Below the pieces are notes generated by a model that searched no databases, was not told where the DNA came from, and saw only the letters and a list, made by a program, of their open reading frames with translations. Shown in pieces: positions 11,617 through 23,265 of a DNA stretch of 64,000 bases; positions within the stretch are counted from its first letter, which is position 1, and every line of letters starts with the position of its first letter. Position numbers and translations under genes: made by a program. The stretch is from positions 17,068,001 through 17,132,000 of the forward strand of contig JARKIP010000053.1 in the NCBI GenBank assembly GCA_029990175.1. The letters run 5' to 3'. This DNA comes from Petunia secreta. Lineage: Eukaryota > Streptophyta > Magnoliopsida > Solanales > Solanaceae.

Positions 11617-13821
11617 ATGGCAGAAAGTGGTTCGCAACGAACTATCATCGGTGGAAGTCAGGTACGTACTTCTTCGTCAAGTCCCATTTATTCTCCCGAC
11701 TATTCGTCCGACGGGCAGCAGCAGTCTTCCCAAGGACAGGTCAGGCAGCGAAATGGGCGTAGGCACCCTCAGAGCGCCACTCCGCCTAGGAGAAGACGCC
11801 ACAGGAGTCTCTCCCCTGGCCAAGGGAACCTCCAGGAGACTCTCTATGCATTCATGCAAGAACAGGAGGAGGTCAATAGAGGGATAAACGAGGCACTCAA
11901 CTCTCTCCGAGGGCACAACCCTCCGGTCGCAAGAGCTGACACTGCAACACCATATCGTGACACCCCTTCTTCACACACTTTGAAGCAAGGTGGGGAGCGA
12001 TACAGCGGGGGATCTATGGCATCCGCCGAAATGAACATCGTCGTGGAGGCTCTTACCAAGCAGTTCAAGGAAAGCCAGGAAGCACTTCAGAAATCTCTTC
12101 ACGAGAGGATCGATCAGATACCAGGTACTCCACCCACGCTAAAGAAAGTTGATGTCCAACGGTACTCCCAGCGGCCTTGGAAGAAGGAGGCATCCCCAAA
12201 GGCAATACCCAAGACATTCAAGATGCCCAACATTCCGAGATATTGTGGAACATCTGATCCTAATGATCATCTCATGATGTTCAGCAACTTTATAAAAGCC
12301 AGTGATCTCACCGATGAAGAGATCGAATCTGTCCAACTGAAGAAGTTCGTAGAGACCCTAGCGGACGGAGCTCTACGATGGTACTCAATGTTGCCACCAA
12401 ACTCCATTGGGTCCTTTGCAAAGATGGCTGAGTTGTTCGTGAAGGCGCACACAGGCGCTCAGAAAATGGAGACTCGCGTAGAAGATATCTTCGAGATCAA
12501 ACATAGGGCCGACGAGTCTCTCCGTAAATATGTGGATCGCTTCCAACGAGAACGTATGATGCTACCCAAAGTACCGGACAGATGGGCAGCAATCGCATTC
12601 ACCAACAGTTTAGATATCAGGAGCTCAGAGGCTACACGCAGACTCTACGAATCTCTTTGCGAGTTCCCAGCAGCCAACTGGTCGGACGTCTACAACCGCT
12701 ACAACTCAAAGGTACGTATTGATGAGGATAAATTAATTAGAACTGGTACCCGAGGAAGGACACAGACACGCAACGGCAGTTCTGGTAGAAAGGTGGAGAC
12801 GGAGAGATTAGACGTATGTTACGAACCGTACCCTGACCAGTCACGCAGCAACTCCAAAGGATGCAGCCGCAACAATAGAGGGTTGTCCCGAAGAGATGAT
12901 TCAGAATCAAGCCTCCGTGGAGCCCCAAGCCTGTCGAGCTTTAACGTGGAAATGTCTGAAGTAGTGGCAGCGCTTAAAGATATGGGAGAGAAGGTCAAAT
13001 GGCCGAAGGACATGAAGACCGATCCAAACAAGCGAAACCAGGACCTATGGTACGAATTTCATCGCGACCACGGTCACACCACCGAGGACTGTAAAGCCCT
13101 AAGGTATGAAGTTGCACATTTATTGAAACAGGGATTCTTGAAGGAGTTCCTGACCGAGACGGGAAAGCAAACTCACGTGAAGGCGCAGCAGAACAAACCT
13201 GGCCCTCCACGAGCATCTTCTCTAAGGAGGACAGTCAATGTTATCTCGGGTGGGATCGAAGTGGATTCGGTCACCTTCACAGCGAAGAAGTATGCAAAGG
13301 TCTCCATCACAAACACCAAACGTCCACGACCAGAAGGGACAATAATATTTGAAGACTCCAACACAGACGGTTCGCAGTTCCCACACGCTGATGCGTTAGT
13401 GATAACGTTACACGTAGCGGAATTCGACGTCAAGAGAGTGCTCATCGATGCGGGCAGCTCTGCAAACATTATTCAATCATGAGTTATAAGGGAGATGTAG
13501 TTGTCAGATAAGATCGTGCCGATATCTCGAGTTCTCTCCGGTTTCAATAACTCGAGTGAGAAGACCCTTGGCGAGATTACTCTTACAAATCTTGCCGAAG
13601 AGGTAGCGAAGGAGACGACATTTCATGTTATTGATGCGGATCTAGCTTACAATATCATCATGGGGAGACCTTGGATCCATGATATGCAAGATGCTCTTTC
13701 CACTTATCATCAGGTGTTGAAGTACCCATCCGAATGGCGAGTACGTGAGGTTCGAGGAAAGCAACGCTCTGCTCGAGATTGCTATTCAGTGGCCCTCAAG
13801 CTGCCCGAAGAAAGCAAATAG
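11617..13821 (+). pseudogene. gag-pro: gag-protease of element 1 (two stops)
   Basis: An open frame from 11617 covers 621 codons, then TGA (13480) and TAG (13498) interrupt it before a further 106 codons run to TAG 13819-13821. The N-terminus is basic and Ser/Gln/Arg-rich. Residues about 210-340 hold the retrotransposon gag domain, with the WYSMLPPNSIGSF and RFQRERMMLP stretches. A zinc-knuckle-like block near residue 480 reads YEFHRDHGHTTEDC. The related copies have Cys where this copy has Tyr479, so its first metal ligand is lost. The aspartic protease motif D-A-G-S-S starts at residue 611. Compared with the related copies, both internal stops arose by C-to-T changes (CGA to TGA, CAG to TAG). 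The product would be a capsid/nucleocapsid-protease polyprotein; none is expected from this copy. Confidence 0.9.
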
Positions 13822-16800
13822 AAATTACAGCGACCGGGACCAGACATGCCACACGAAGAAGCAAAGTACGAGGTCCCGGAATTCATCACAAAGCTGGACG
13901 AACGGGAAAGCCACATGCCAACCGTGGAAGCTCTGGAACCCGACAATTGTTCGCAGACAAGCCGGAACGGAAGGTCTACTTGGGGACCGAGTTGAGCGAA
14001 CACTTATGAGGAGATATCCTCCAGTTCCTCAAGGAGCGGCATACAACGTTCGCCTGGTCTCATGCAGATATGACAGGTATTTCTCCAGATATTATTTCTC
14101 ACAACTTGAACTTCGACCCATACCACCGCCCGTTAAAACAGAAAAAGCGCCAGCAAGGAGCTTTTCGGAATCAGGTCATCAACGATGAGGTCGATCAGCT
14201 GTTGAAGATTGGATCTATACGTGAAGTCAAATATCTAGACTGGCTAGCCAACGTGGTCGTTGTGCCTAAGAAAAATGGCAAATGGCGAGTCTGTATTGAC
14301 TTCACAGATCTAAACAAAGCTTGTCGGAAGGATTCATATCCTCTTCCCAGGATAGATCAACTGATTGACGTAACAGCCAGGCACGAGGTGCTCACTTTCC
14401 TCGACGCGTACTCTGGGTACAACCAGATATTGATGGACCCCGATGACCAAGAAAAGACAGCGTTCATAACCTCCAGAGGTACGTATTGTTATAAAGTTAT
14501 GCCATTTGGGTTGAAAAATGCAGGTGCAACGTACCAGCGCCTAGTCAATCCAATGTTCCACGACCATATCGGTAAGGCTATGGAAGTTTACATTGATGAC
14601 ATGCTTGTCAAATCCAAACGAGCAGAGGACCATCTAGCACATCTAAAGGAAGCCTTCCGAATTCTCGATCAGTACAACATGAAGCTGAATTCGGAAAAGT
14701 GTGCATTCGGAGTCGGGTCGGGAAAATTCTTGGGCTTCATCGTTTCCCAGCGTGGGATTGAGGTCAATCCCGCTCAGATCAAAGCTATCGAGTCAATGCC
14801 AGACGTACTCCACAACCGGAAGGACGTCATGAAATTGACCGGGAGAGTGGCAGCCCTGCGAAGATTCATATCCCGATCATCAGACCGATGCAAAAGCTTC
14901 TTCGACGTTCTAAAGAAAAATAAGGAGTTCTAGTGGACTCCTGAATGCTAACAAGCGCTGAAGGATCTCAAAAAGTATCTGTCCAATCCACCACTGCTCT
15001 CTACACCTCAACACAGGGAGCATTTGCTGATTTATCTGGCAGTTTCAGAATCATCGGTAAGCGTCGTTCTAGTTCGGGAAGAAAAAGGTAAACAACTTCC
15101 TATCTATTACATTAGCAAAGCTCTAATTGACGCAAAAACACGCTATCAACCCCTAGAAAAATTGGCTTTAGCACTAGTAATTGCTGCTCGTTAGTTACGC
15201 CCGTATTTTCAAAGTCATTCAATAGCCGTGGTAACAACCTTTCCTTTGCAAAATGTTTTGCACAAACCTGAATTTTCGGGAAGGTTAGTAAAATGGGGCT
15301 ATAGAATTAAGTGAATTTGATATCACCTATCAACCTAGGGTAGCAATAAAATCACAAGCTCTAGCAGACTTCGTGGCATATTTTAGCACTAATATATATC
15401 CTGAGGCAGAAAGGGATGTCGTTCTTTATGCTGGGCAGACTTCTGGCGCATGGACCCTATACACTGATGGCTCCTCAAGCGTCAAAGGGTCAGGTCTTGG
15501 ACTGGTCCTCATCGCCCCATCCGGAGAGACCGTCAGGCAGGCCATCAAGTGCCCGTTTATTACTAACAATGAGGCCGAATATGAGGTCGTTATTACAGGA
15601 TTGGAGTTAGCCCGAAGCTATGGAGCAAACATCATCAAGCTTAAGAGTGATTCTCAACTGGTAGTCAACCATGTGACCGGAGGATTCATTGCACGAGATT
15701 CTAGAATGTAAGTGTACCTTGCCCGTGTGAAAGAACTTCTGGCCCAGTTTGACGAATGGGAGGCACTTCAAATTCCACGAGAAGAGAACCATGAAGCTGA
15801 TGCTCTCGCGAATCTAGGGTCAGTAGCAGAAAAGGGGGCGGCCAGCTCTTCAGCTGTCGTTCAACTTCTCTACAAGACCATAGACAGGGAAAAATTCGAA
15901 GTCAACACCATCAATGCAACTTGGGACTGGCGGAATGAAATCACGAACTATATTCTTCATGGGACTCTGCCCATTGACATAAAAGCCGCTCGCAAGCTGA
16001 GAATAAAAGCTGCTCGATATACAATTATCAACGGCGATCTCTACCGCAAGATGTTTGCAGGACCCCTCGCAAAGTGCCTCGGACCAAATCAAATCAACTG
16101 CCTGATGCGGGAGGTCCATGAAGGCTGCTGTGGCAATCATTCCGGGGGCAAGGCATTAGTCCGCAAGTTGATTCGTGCAGGATACTATTGGGATAAGATG
16201 GACAAGGATACGAATGAGTTTTTCAAAAAATGCAACAAGTGTAAGAGGTTCGCACATCTTCTTCATCAACCAGCAGAACCACTCCACTCAATGATCTCCT
16301 CGTGGCCATTCATGAAATGGGGAATGGACATAGTTGGTCCTCTCCCCGCGGCGCCTAGAGGAGTACGTTTCTTTTTTGTTCATCACCTATTACTTCACCA
16401 AATGGGTCGAAGCAGCAGCATATGCAAAGATACGACAAACGGAAGTTGTTGACTTCCTTTGGCGTTTTGTCGTGTGTCGCTTTAAAGCGCCTAAGGAAAT
16501 AGTCATGGACAACGGGCCGCAATTCATCGGCCAGAAGGTGACTAGGTTCCTCGACGACCTGCACATCAAGAGGATCACTTCCTTTCCGTATCATCCGGTT
16601 GCAAACGGACAAGCAGAATCTACCAACAAAATAATCGTTGAATCCCTCAAAAAGCGCCTCGAGCAGGCCAAGGGATGTTGGGTAGAAGAGCTACCTGGTG
16701 TGCCATGGGCTTATCGCACGACGATAAAAATGAGTACTGGAGAGACACCTTACTCATTAGTGTATGGTGCAGACGCCTTAATCCCAGTGGAAATTGGAGA

Positions 16801-17163
16801 ACCCAGCTTACGGTATGCACATGCCACTGAAGAGTCCAAATCGGTCAACCTCTCGAAAGAGCTGGACTTCCTCGAACAACGAAGGGAACTAGCCCTCGTA
16901 CGAGTAGTCGCCTAAAAAGAACGAATTGAACAATATTACAATCGGGGACTGCACGTACGAAGTTTTCAGGTTGGAGACTTTGTGCTAAGAAAAGTGTCCC
17001 AGAGCACACAGGAAGCAAATTCAGGGAACCTAGGCCCTAATTGGGAAGGCCCTACAAGGTAATCACTTCAGTCGGCAAGGGATCTTATCGCTTAGCACGA
17101 CCAGACGGTTCAATTGTTCCAAACAGTTGGAACATGATTCACCTCAAAAGGTATCACTTCTGA
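13822..17163 (+). pseudogene. pol: pol of element 1: RT-RNH-aRNH-INT, decayed
   Basis: The domains follow in order. RT spans 14070-14933, with the F-x-D-A-Y-S-G-Y motif and the catalytic YIDD at residues 174-177 of that frame. The first RNase H is at about 14934-15370 and is broken by TAG 14931, further stops and a frameshift near 15293. The archaeal-type RNase H is at 15373-15711 (YTDGSSSVKGSGLG, NNEAEYE). Integrase spans 15712-17163, with an H-H-C-C finger (VHEGCCGNHSGG, KKCNKCKR), then WGMDIVGPLP, MDNGPQF and the conserved Glu region AESTNKII. A frameshift near 16360 splits integrase, TAA stands at 16913 (CAA/CAG in the relatives), and a one-base loss lies near 17060. No chromodomain is visible, as usual for Tat. 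The family role is reverse transcription and chromosomal integration; this copy cannot encode a working enzyme. Confidence 0.9.
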
Positions 17164-17266
17164 GTGGTAAACGGTTAGTCGTTTTCTTCCTACCTTTTAC
17201 TTTTGTGATAATTCTTACTTTCGTTATATTTCTTTTAAATGGTACTAACGGCCTGAACATGGTCAG

Positions 17267-17340
17267 ATCCGTTTAGCTCAACTGGTAGAGCTCGAAGTTC
17301 TTCAACTTTGCGGCTGTGGGTTCGAATCCCACAACGGACA
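17267..17340 (+). tRNA. tRNA-Lys(CTT)-like sequence inside element 1
   Basis: This folds as a cloverleaf. The acceptor ATCCGTT/AACGGAC has an A-C mismatch at the first pair. The D arm is GCTC-AACTGGTA-GAGC. The T arm is GTGGG-TTCGAAT-CCCAC. The A box (TAGCTCAACTGG) and B box (GGTTCGAATCC) of a Pol III promoter are intact. The anticodon arm has an extra C (CGAAG TTCTTCA ACTTTG) compared with the copy at 30502-30574, so it is damaged here. The sequence is clearly close to plant tRNA-Lys(CTT). It lies 104 bp after the pol stop, in the same orientation as pol. No CCA is encoded. A functional tRNA is unlikely from this copy. Confidence 0.75.
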
Positions 17341-18036
17341 CACTCCTCGTTTGGTCATATGTGTTCTTTTGTCTTAAACTTGCCTTAACTCTTTTTATGT
17401 TATCACTTACCGTGCTCCAACATAAAAACAATGAGGGTGGTGAGAGGCCCCTGTAGGCCAGATAAGACCTTCATAAAGACGAAAGACTTTGCGAAAAGAC
17501 GATTTTTCAAAAAAAAAAACTTTTTATATGACAAGCTTCCACGAAAATAAGAGAAGTCGTTCACAAGCCTAGCGACTCGGCCAGAATTAAACTACAAAAT
17601 CATGCGACAGCTTTCGACTATCAAAATGGTAAGCAAAGTTGCTCGCAAAGGCCAATGATTCGGCCAGAAATCTATCGACCACAACTCGGTCAGAATAAAA
17701 ACATCTGCGCAGATTATTCACAACTTATGGCCTCTTCTTTGAGAAAGGGTGAGTTAAAAAATTCTGACAGATTTTTGGAGACCAGAACTTAATAAAGTTC
17801 AGACTTCAAAAAGCTCCTAAACATAAGGCACGAAAGCCACAATACATACAAATGAAAGATCAAAAATTCAGGCTAAATATAGACATTGAATTAGAAAAGA
17901 TCTAAAGTTATATACATAATCCTGTAAAATGAGAAAATGCCGAAAACGGCTGAAAGAAGTTTTACAGAGTGATCAAAGGCCAAATGAAATCGGTCGTACA
18001 AGGATCAGAAAATCCCTACGAGACCTCTGTCCACAA
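17341..18036. other. Non-coding 3' region of element 1
   Basis: No open frame. Short degenerate repeats of GGCCAGATAAGACCTTCAT-like words sit near 17457-17490, matching similar duplicated words at 30326-30380 in the related copy. Such repeat-rich sequence after pol is common in Tat elements. Confidence 0.5.
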
Positions 18037-20890
18037 TCAACTAATCTGGCTCTCGCCAGATGTACAAACTTGCAACTTAATCAAATTTTGGGGGCAACAA
18101 TTTTTCGGGATATGATTAAAACCCGACGCACCAACTCCGTCAATTTTGTCATCGTCCCCTGAATTCTCGTTGTCATCTTCATCTTCGTCCTCATCTTCAC
18201 CTTCAGGCTCCTCAGGAGAAAGATTCAGTATTTGTCTTACTCCGGGCAGCGCTCTTTGTCTTCTGCAACATCTCCTCGACGTTGATCTGCTTAGCCAGGA
18301 CCATCCCGAGTAGTGAACGCTTAGCTTCGAGCATAGCAAGCTTTGCTTTGATTTCAGATTGATCACGAAGGTTTTCCAAGTCCATAGATAACGCAATTTG
18401 AGCACCCATCGACTGGGCAACCTGATCCTTAGCAGCTTGAAGATCAGCTCTGGCCCTAGCAGATTCTTCGTTAGCTCTTTGCAGATCCATCTCAAGAGAT
18501 CCACGATCATCAATAGCTCTGTTTAGCGAAGCCTTGCATTCTTCGAGTAGAATCTCCAGACCCTGGGCAGAACGTGCGAACCCTTCTTTCTCTTTAGAAA
18601 GAAGGTCCTTCTCCTTGGAGAGTTCGTTAATCCGCTCAATGCGCTCATTGTTAACTTCAGTCAATCGATTAACTTCACCCCCAAGGAGACCATACTGCTC
18701 TGCCAGGATCTTGTTCTCCTTCAGAGCATCCAGCAGCTCTTTCTTCACTTCGAGTACTTGATCGACATTGTTGATCCTGGAGCGGAACATCAGTTCAGCA
18801 GACATCATACTTGACTGGAGAAACAAAAGAAACAAAGTTAGAAGTATGAAGTCAAATTACTTCCAAACACAAGTGGCAAACACTTACCCGGGCAGAATCG
18901 GCGGCGATTGTAAAAGCCAACTCCTCGTCACTCATCTCCCTCATTGTCCATTCCTCTCGGGGGCCAATAAGTGAAGAGACAGCCTTGGCTAAACTGCCCG
19001 GCCTGGATATAAAGTTGACGCCAGGGGATAGTCTCATGGTATGCTTCCTCTCGCAGTACTTGGGTTCCCAAGCCTATTTAGAGGGATAGTTTGGACCAAA
19101 CTTGTAGCGTACACCCCTAATGCCCTTTAATCCGGTCTGACCGTCGATGACTGAATGCTAAATAAGCCTTGTTGTTGATAAGGTGGAGTCACCCTCCACT
19201 CCAGGATCTATCATGTCACACTCGCGAAGACCAACAGGCGTCACCCCCTCAGTGGCCACATTTTCCAGGTCCTTGAAACGAAAGACACGAGGACCTCGGC
19301 CACCCTCTTGGGGAACCTCTTCTCTTATCTCTTCTTCTTCTTGTTGTTCTTTTTCTTCACCCACTTTTCCTTTCCCTTTGTCCGCACGGGAAGGAGCCGC
19401 CTTCACCCCGTCATCAACTCGGGGACTCCTCTCCGGAGTACGGGCAGCCTCTTCCTCAACCTTCCTCTTATCACTCCGAAGATAAGGTTTCGCACAAGGG
19501 GTTCAACCGTTTCAGTCTCAGCATCTGAAATGTCAATTACCTCCTTGTCAAAACCCTCTCCCCATGCAGACTCAGGGACTTCGGCAGCGGTCTTGGCATT
19601 CTCTCCTAAAGACTCTGGTACATTGGCTTTGGGCGAAGACTCACCTCCAGCAGCTGAGGTCTACCGGGCAGCAACGGAAGTCTTACGAGCAGACTTCTTC
19701 CGTGCTCCGCCCTCACCTTGGCCCTTCTTCTTCCTCTTCAGGGAACCAAGACCACTGGATAAGAGCTCCTCGTCACCTTCCCTGCCGCGCAGTGCCTCTG
19801 CTGAAGCCAGTATAGATGCGACTTCGGCATCAGGATCAGCAGTAGATCCAGAAGGCACGGCCTGAGAAGGAGGAGCAGGGAAAAAGTCCCCCTGAGTACC
19901 CAGACCTGCAAAAAAGCAGAATGGTCAGACACAGCGAAAATACAAAGGAAAGAAATGGCTACGACAACAGAAAATTCTCACCGTGAGTCTTCACGGTCAA
20001 ATTCTTCTGCGCAGCAAAATACGCCCATTCTCTCCTCTCAGGAGAAAACTCCTTCAAGATCGTCTCGACCCACACCGTTAGCTCATCGATGGATATGAGC
20101 TCGTCGTAGGGTCACTTGGCCGCTACAAAAAGGAATCAAAGGGATAAGCAAACAAAAAAGAGAAGAGAAAGCACGAAAAACTCAAAAGGATACTCGGGGA
20201 CTTACATTTCTTGTTCCAAACTTTGGGAAGATAGGTCTTAGAGTTGAAGGTCAAGGTCGTGGTGGGCACGAACACGTACCGGTGTAACCAACCCCGGTCA
20301 CTTGTGTCCTCAGAACTGCGCACCAAACCCTTGCTCCCGCGCATCCTGGCATTCACAAAACCGTCTTTAAAAATTTGTATGTTGTACAAAGAAATAAAAT
20401 GTTCATATCCAAAAACTTGGTCGGTTTCTACCGCAAACCAATCCAAGAGCGTAACTATCCTATACACGCTAGGGCACAACTGCCCCGGGCAGAGTAAGTA
20501 TTCCCTGCAGAGCCTCTCAAGCATCGGATGCAGGGGTAATTTACATCCAACTGTAAAAGGGTAGGTGCACATAGCTGTCCACCCAACCCTATGTGAAGTA
20601 ATGTTCTCTTCAGAGACCGGCAAGAGGGGGATACTCTCATCCCAGTTGTAGTCCATTCTGACCCGTGGGATCAGCTCCGATGTGATCCCAGACTTAAATC
20701 TATACGCCGGCCAGTTGCGTATATCTCCATGGTTGCTGGAAGCTTTAATATTGCAATCCTTTTCCAATTTACCCCACTTCTTAGGGATGATCTCCGCAGC
20801 AGTGGCCTGAGTAGCCCTAGGCCTGGGAGTGGCTGCCGAAGAACTACCAGCTGCATCTATATTTTGGTTTTTCCTAGCTCTTGAAGACAT
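18037..20890 (-). pseudogene. Antisense four-exon gene of element 1, broken
   Basis: This gene is read on the strand opposite pol. Exon 1 (20890-20206) starts with ATG and encodes a basic, Ala/Arg-rich start, then PKKWGKL, TYPFTVGCKLPLHP and MRGSKGLVRSSEDTSDRGW. It resembles the plant putative gypsy-type transposon domain (from memory). GT-AG introns are visible at 20205-20123, 19981-19906 and 18887-18815 (83, 76 and 73 bp), at the same places as in the copy at 26864-29675. Exon 2 is 20122-19982, exon 3 19905-18888, exon 4 from 18814. Exon 3 is acidic and Arg/Lys-rich; exon 4 encodes a long coiled coil (MFRSRINNVDQVLEVKKE onward) and an Asp/Glu-rich tail. Frameshifts in exons 3 and 4 break it. 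The role is unknown; in this lineage, extra ORFs of unclear function are established. Confidence 0.75.
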
Positions 20891-21006
20891 AATTCCAGAA
20901 GAATTAAAAAGTTCGAAAGAAAAGTTGAAGGATGTTCAAAGAATTCTCAAGATTTAGCGGAAAGAAAATGAAAGCAAGCAAAAATATTTCTCACTCAACA
21001 AACCCC

Positions 21007-21016
21007 TATATATATA
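21007..21016 (-). promoter_or_regulatory. TATA box of the antisense gene (element 1)
   Basis: TATATATATA on the - strand lies about 120 bp upstream of the antisense ATG at 20890. The relative at 26864 has TATAAATAG at nearly the same distance, so the position is conserved although the sequence differs. Confidence 0.55.
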
Positions 21017-21432
21017 GAGCAGAAATCAGGCCCATCGAGTTCCCTCGAGACACGTGGAGACTATCCAAGAGGCCACGTCCAGATCCAACTGTCAAAAGAA
21101 AAAGTAGGTTTCACCAACTTTCGAAGTGTCATCATTACCCTGAAGTGCAGCGGTCACCTCGCGATCAGCAGTTGACGTGTGCATGCGATTGAGGCGGTTA
21201 AAATCATTATTTTTACCCTTGGGACGCCCAGTAGTCACTTCGAAGCAGGCTGCAGACGCACAGACGTGCCAGCTGCAATTACTTTTTAATGCGCATTTAA
21301 TGCACACGTCATTAGGATTTGTCACGTAGCTGATAAGATACGGACGTCACCTAGCTTCATCATGCAAAGATTGGATTTTGCAAAATAAAATTCCCGCCAA
21401 AATTCATATCCACTCCTCGAACAGATACTCTG

Positions 21433-21454
21433 CTCGAGAAGTGCGGGGACTATC
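21433..21454 (+). other. Polypurine tract of element 1
   Basis: CTCGAGAAGTGCGGGGACTATC precedes the 3' LTR directly. The purine core GAAGTGCGGGGA is the expected plus-strand primer and is shared with the related copy (reverse complement at 26299-26320). Confidence 0.7.
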
Positions 21455-22123
21455 TGTATTGGATAAAAACTAGTATCGCCTAAAAAGGTGACACGTGTCT
21501 GCTACGTGGCACGGACAGAGATTCACCCGGACAGGCATCCAATGAACAGATAACCAGCTAGGTGGTTATCACGAGCAGCAGCAATGTAATGCCTGATTAG
21601 TCAACACGATCTGAATGAGCAATTATTAACCTGATCATGTGCGATTACTCAATAAATGGTCTTAAAGGCAGTAATTACAATCCAGCGGTTATATATCCAA
21701 ACGGATACGTGCCCAGCAGTTACAAGACTCAACGGACGCCTATCAGACCTATAAATAGCACTCGACCTAAACCATTGTTAAACAACTTTACTTCTTGTCT
21801 ACAAGATCAATAAGAATACTCTCTCTTACTCATGTTCAAACACTATTCCTTGCTTGCATTCGTTGAATACTTTTCTCTCTAGTCTTCTAGTACGATCAGC
21901 AATGAGGAACTCTCACCGGGGTCTAGTGATCCAACACGGTTATCTCTGTCTATTTTTACTAACGCTCTAATTTTATTTATTTTTTATTATATCTTGTTTC
22001 TCATTCGATAATCTAACAGTTAACGCAATTCCTTATTTGAACTCTTAATCTAAACTATTGATCATGACTCCACAAATATAAATTTAATTGTTAATTGGCC
22101 AAAAAACGGATTTAAGTTAAACA
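21455..22123 (+). repeat. 3' LTR of element 1
   Basis: 669 bp, direct repeat of 10846-11511, with about 30 substitutions and a 3-bp length difference by eye. It ends AAACA and is followed by the CATCG duplication. Confidence 0.95.
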
Positions 22124-22356
22124 CATCGGCGAACAGCTAATGTAGTATAGTGTCCTAATTAAGTAGTCTATATTAGGGGTGTAGTTTTCGAAAAACCGAA
22201 CTAACCGATCGAACCGTACCGAACCAAACTGATTCTTCGGTTATATTTATCAAAACCGATGGTTTGAGTTATACAGAATAATTAGGTCAAGTTTTTTTAT
22301 AATATAAAAAAACCGAAAAAATATCGAACCAAATCGAATATATTTACACACACAAT

Positions 22357-22491
<135 letters not shown>

Positions 22492-22667
22492 ATGTGTTAA
22501 GTCTAAATATAGCAAACATTATTAGTCAAGGTCTTTGACCTTGAGGTGATGTAAACACAACGGTGCATGTTGTAATTAGCACCGAAAGTGCAAACTACCA
22601 AACTCATCTGTACTCATATAATCTTGTTGAAACTAAATCAATTGGTACGACTAATAAACTTGAGTAT

Positions 22668-22818
22668 TGTTTAACCTAGATCCGATTTTAGGCCAATTAA
22701 CAATTAAATTTATATTTGCGGAGTCACGATCAATAGTTGAGATTAAGAATTTGTACGATGAATCAAGTAATATCAATATAGAGCGTTAAAGGTAAAGTAT
22801 AAGTGAAAGCAAAGAGAG
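22668..22818 (-). repeat. Truncated LTR (3' terminal 151 bp)
   Basis: This matches the corresponding end of the LTR at 25632-25782. At 22818/22819 it jumps from LTR (...GCAAAGAGAG) straight into pol sequence (TACGACAACCACG), which otherwise occurs at 33583 onward. At most one or two shared bases are at the junction, so the deletion looks like end joining. Confidence 0.9.
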
Positions 22819-23262
22819 TACGACAACCACGTTGGCTAACCAGTCTGGGTATTTGACTTCACGTACTGAACCGATCTTTAACAGCCGATCGACCTCGTCA
22901 TTGATTACCTGGTTTCGGAAAGCTCCTTACTGGCGCGTCTTCTGTTTCACCGGACGGTGGTATGGATCAACGTGCAACCTGTGAGTAATGATGTCAGGAG
23001 AAATACCTGTCATATCTGCATGGGACCAGGCGAATGTTGTATGCCGCTCTTTGAGGAACCGGAGGATATCTCCCCGCAGGCGTTCGCTCAGCTCAGTTCC
23101 CAAATACACCTTTCGCTCTGGTTTATCAGTGAACAGCTCTTCGGGTTCCAGAGCTTCTACTGTTGGCATGTGGTTTTCTTTCTCATCCATCTTGGCGATG
23201 AACTCCGAGACTTCGTACTTAATCTCCTCAGGTGTAGTATTCGTCCCCGGGTGCTGTAATTG
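22819..23262 (-). pseudogene. pol: Start of pol, truncated by deletion
   Basis: The frame from 23190 encodes the linker between protease and RT (FTDKPERKVYLGTELSERL, then FAWSHADMTGISPDI), and the region continues into the N-terminus of RT, where it is cut off at 22819 by fusion to the truncated LTR. It is in the same frame as the preceding gag-protease, separated from it only by a TAG. In this copy the linker-RT boundary (near 22890) lacks the one-base deletion seen in the copy at 33650. Confidence 0.85.
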
Positions 23263-23265
23263 CTA
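23257..23265 (-). promoter_or_regulatory. UAG-CAA-UUA readthrough context, gag-pro/pol (left copy)
   Basis: On the - strand the gag-protease frame ends AAA TAG CAA TTA CAG and the same frame stays open into pol. TAG followed by CAATTA matches the CAR-YYA context known from tobamovirus stop readthrough. The same nine bases occur at the same place in the right copy. Confidence 0.7.

Larger units (their letters stand above)
10846..22123 (+). mobile_element. Tat-lineage Ty3/gypsy retrotransposon (element 1)
   Basis: The 11.3-kb element is bounded by LTRs starting TGTATTGGATAAAAACTAG and ending TTAAACA, with a perfect 5-bp duplication CATCG at 10841-10845 and 22124-22128. The order is 5' LTR, primer site, gag-protease, RT, RNase H, second RNase H, integrase, tRNA-Lys-like sequence, antisense multi-exon gene, purine tract, 3' LTR. 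The second RNase H (TDGSSSVKGSGLG) marks the Tat lineage (Ogre/Retand relatives), and extra ORFs near pol are known in that lineage. All ORFs are broken, several by C-to-T changes. I count roughly 30 differences between the LTRs (about 5%), so it is older than the related compound element at 22668-37061. Confidence 0.95.

Noticed and set aside
11677..13469. Several 60-98-codon - strand frames opposite gag
   Set aside because: They are shadows of the gag-protease frame. Equivalent shadows recur opposite both other gag copies.
22124..22173. Element 1 as an insertion inside the hAT-type element
   Set aside because: Its 3' LTR ends at 22123 and the hAT terminus starts at 22174, outside the element, so the two are neighbours and not nested.
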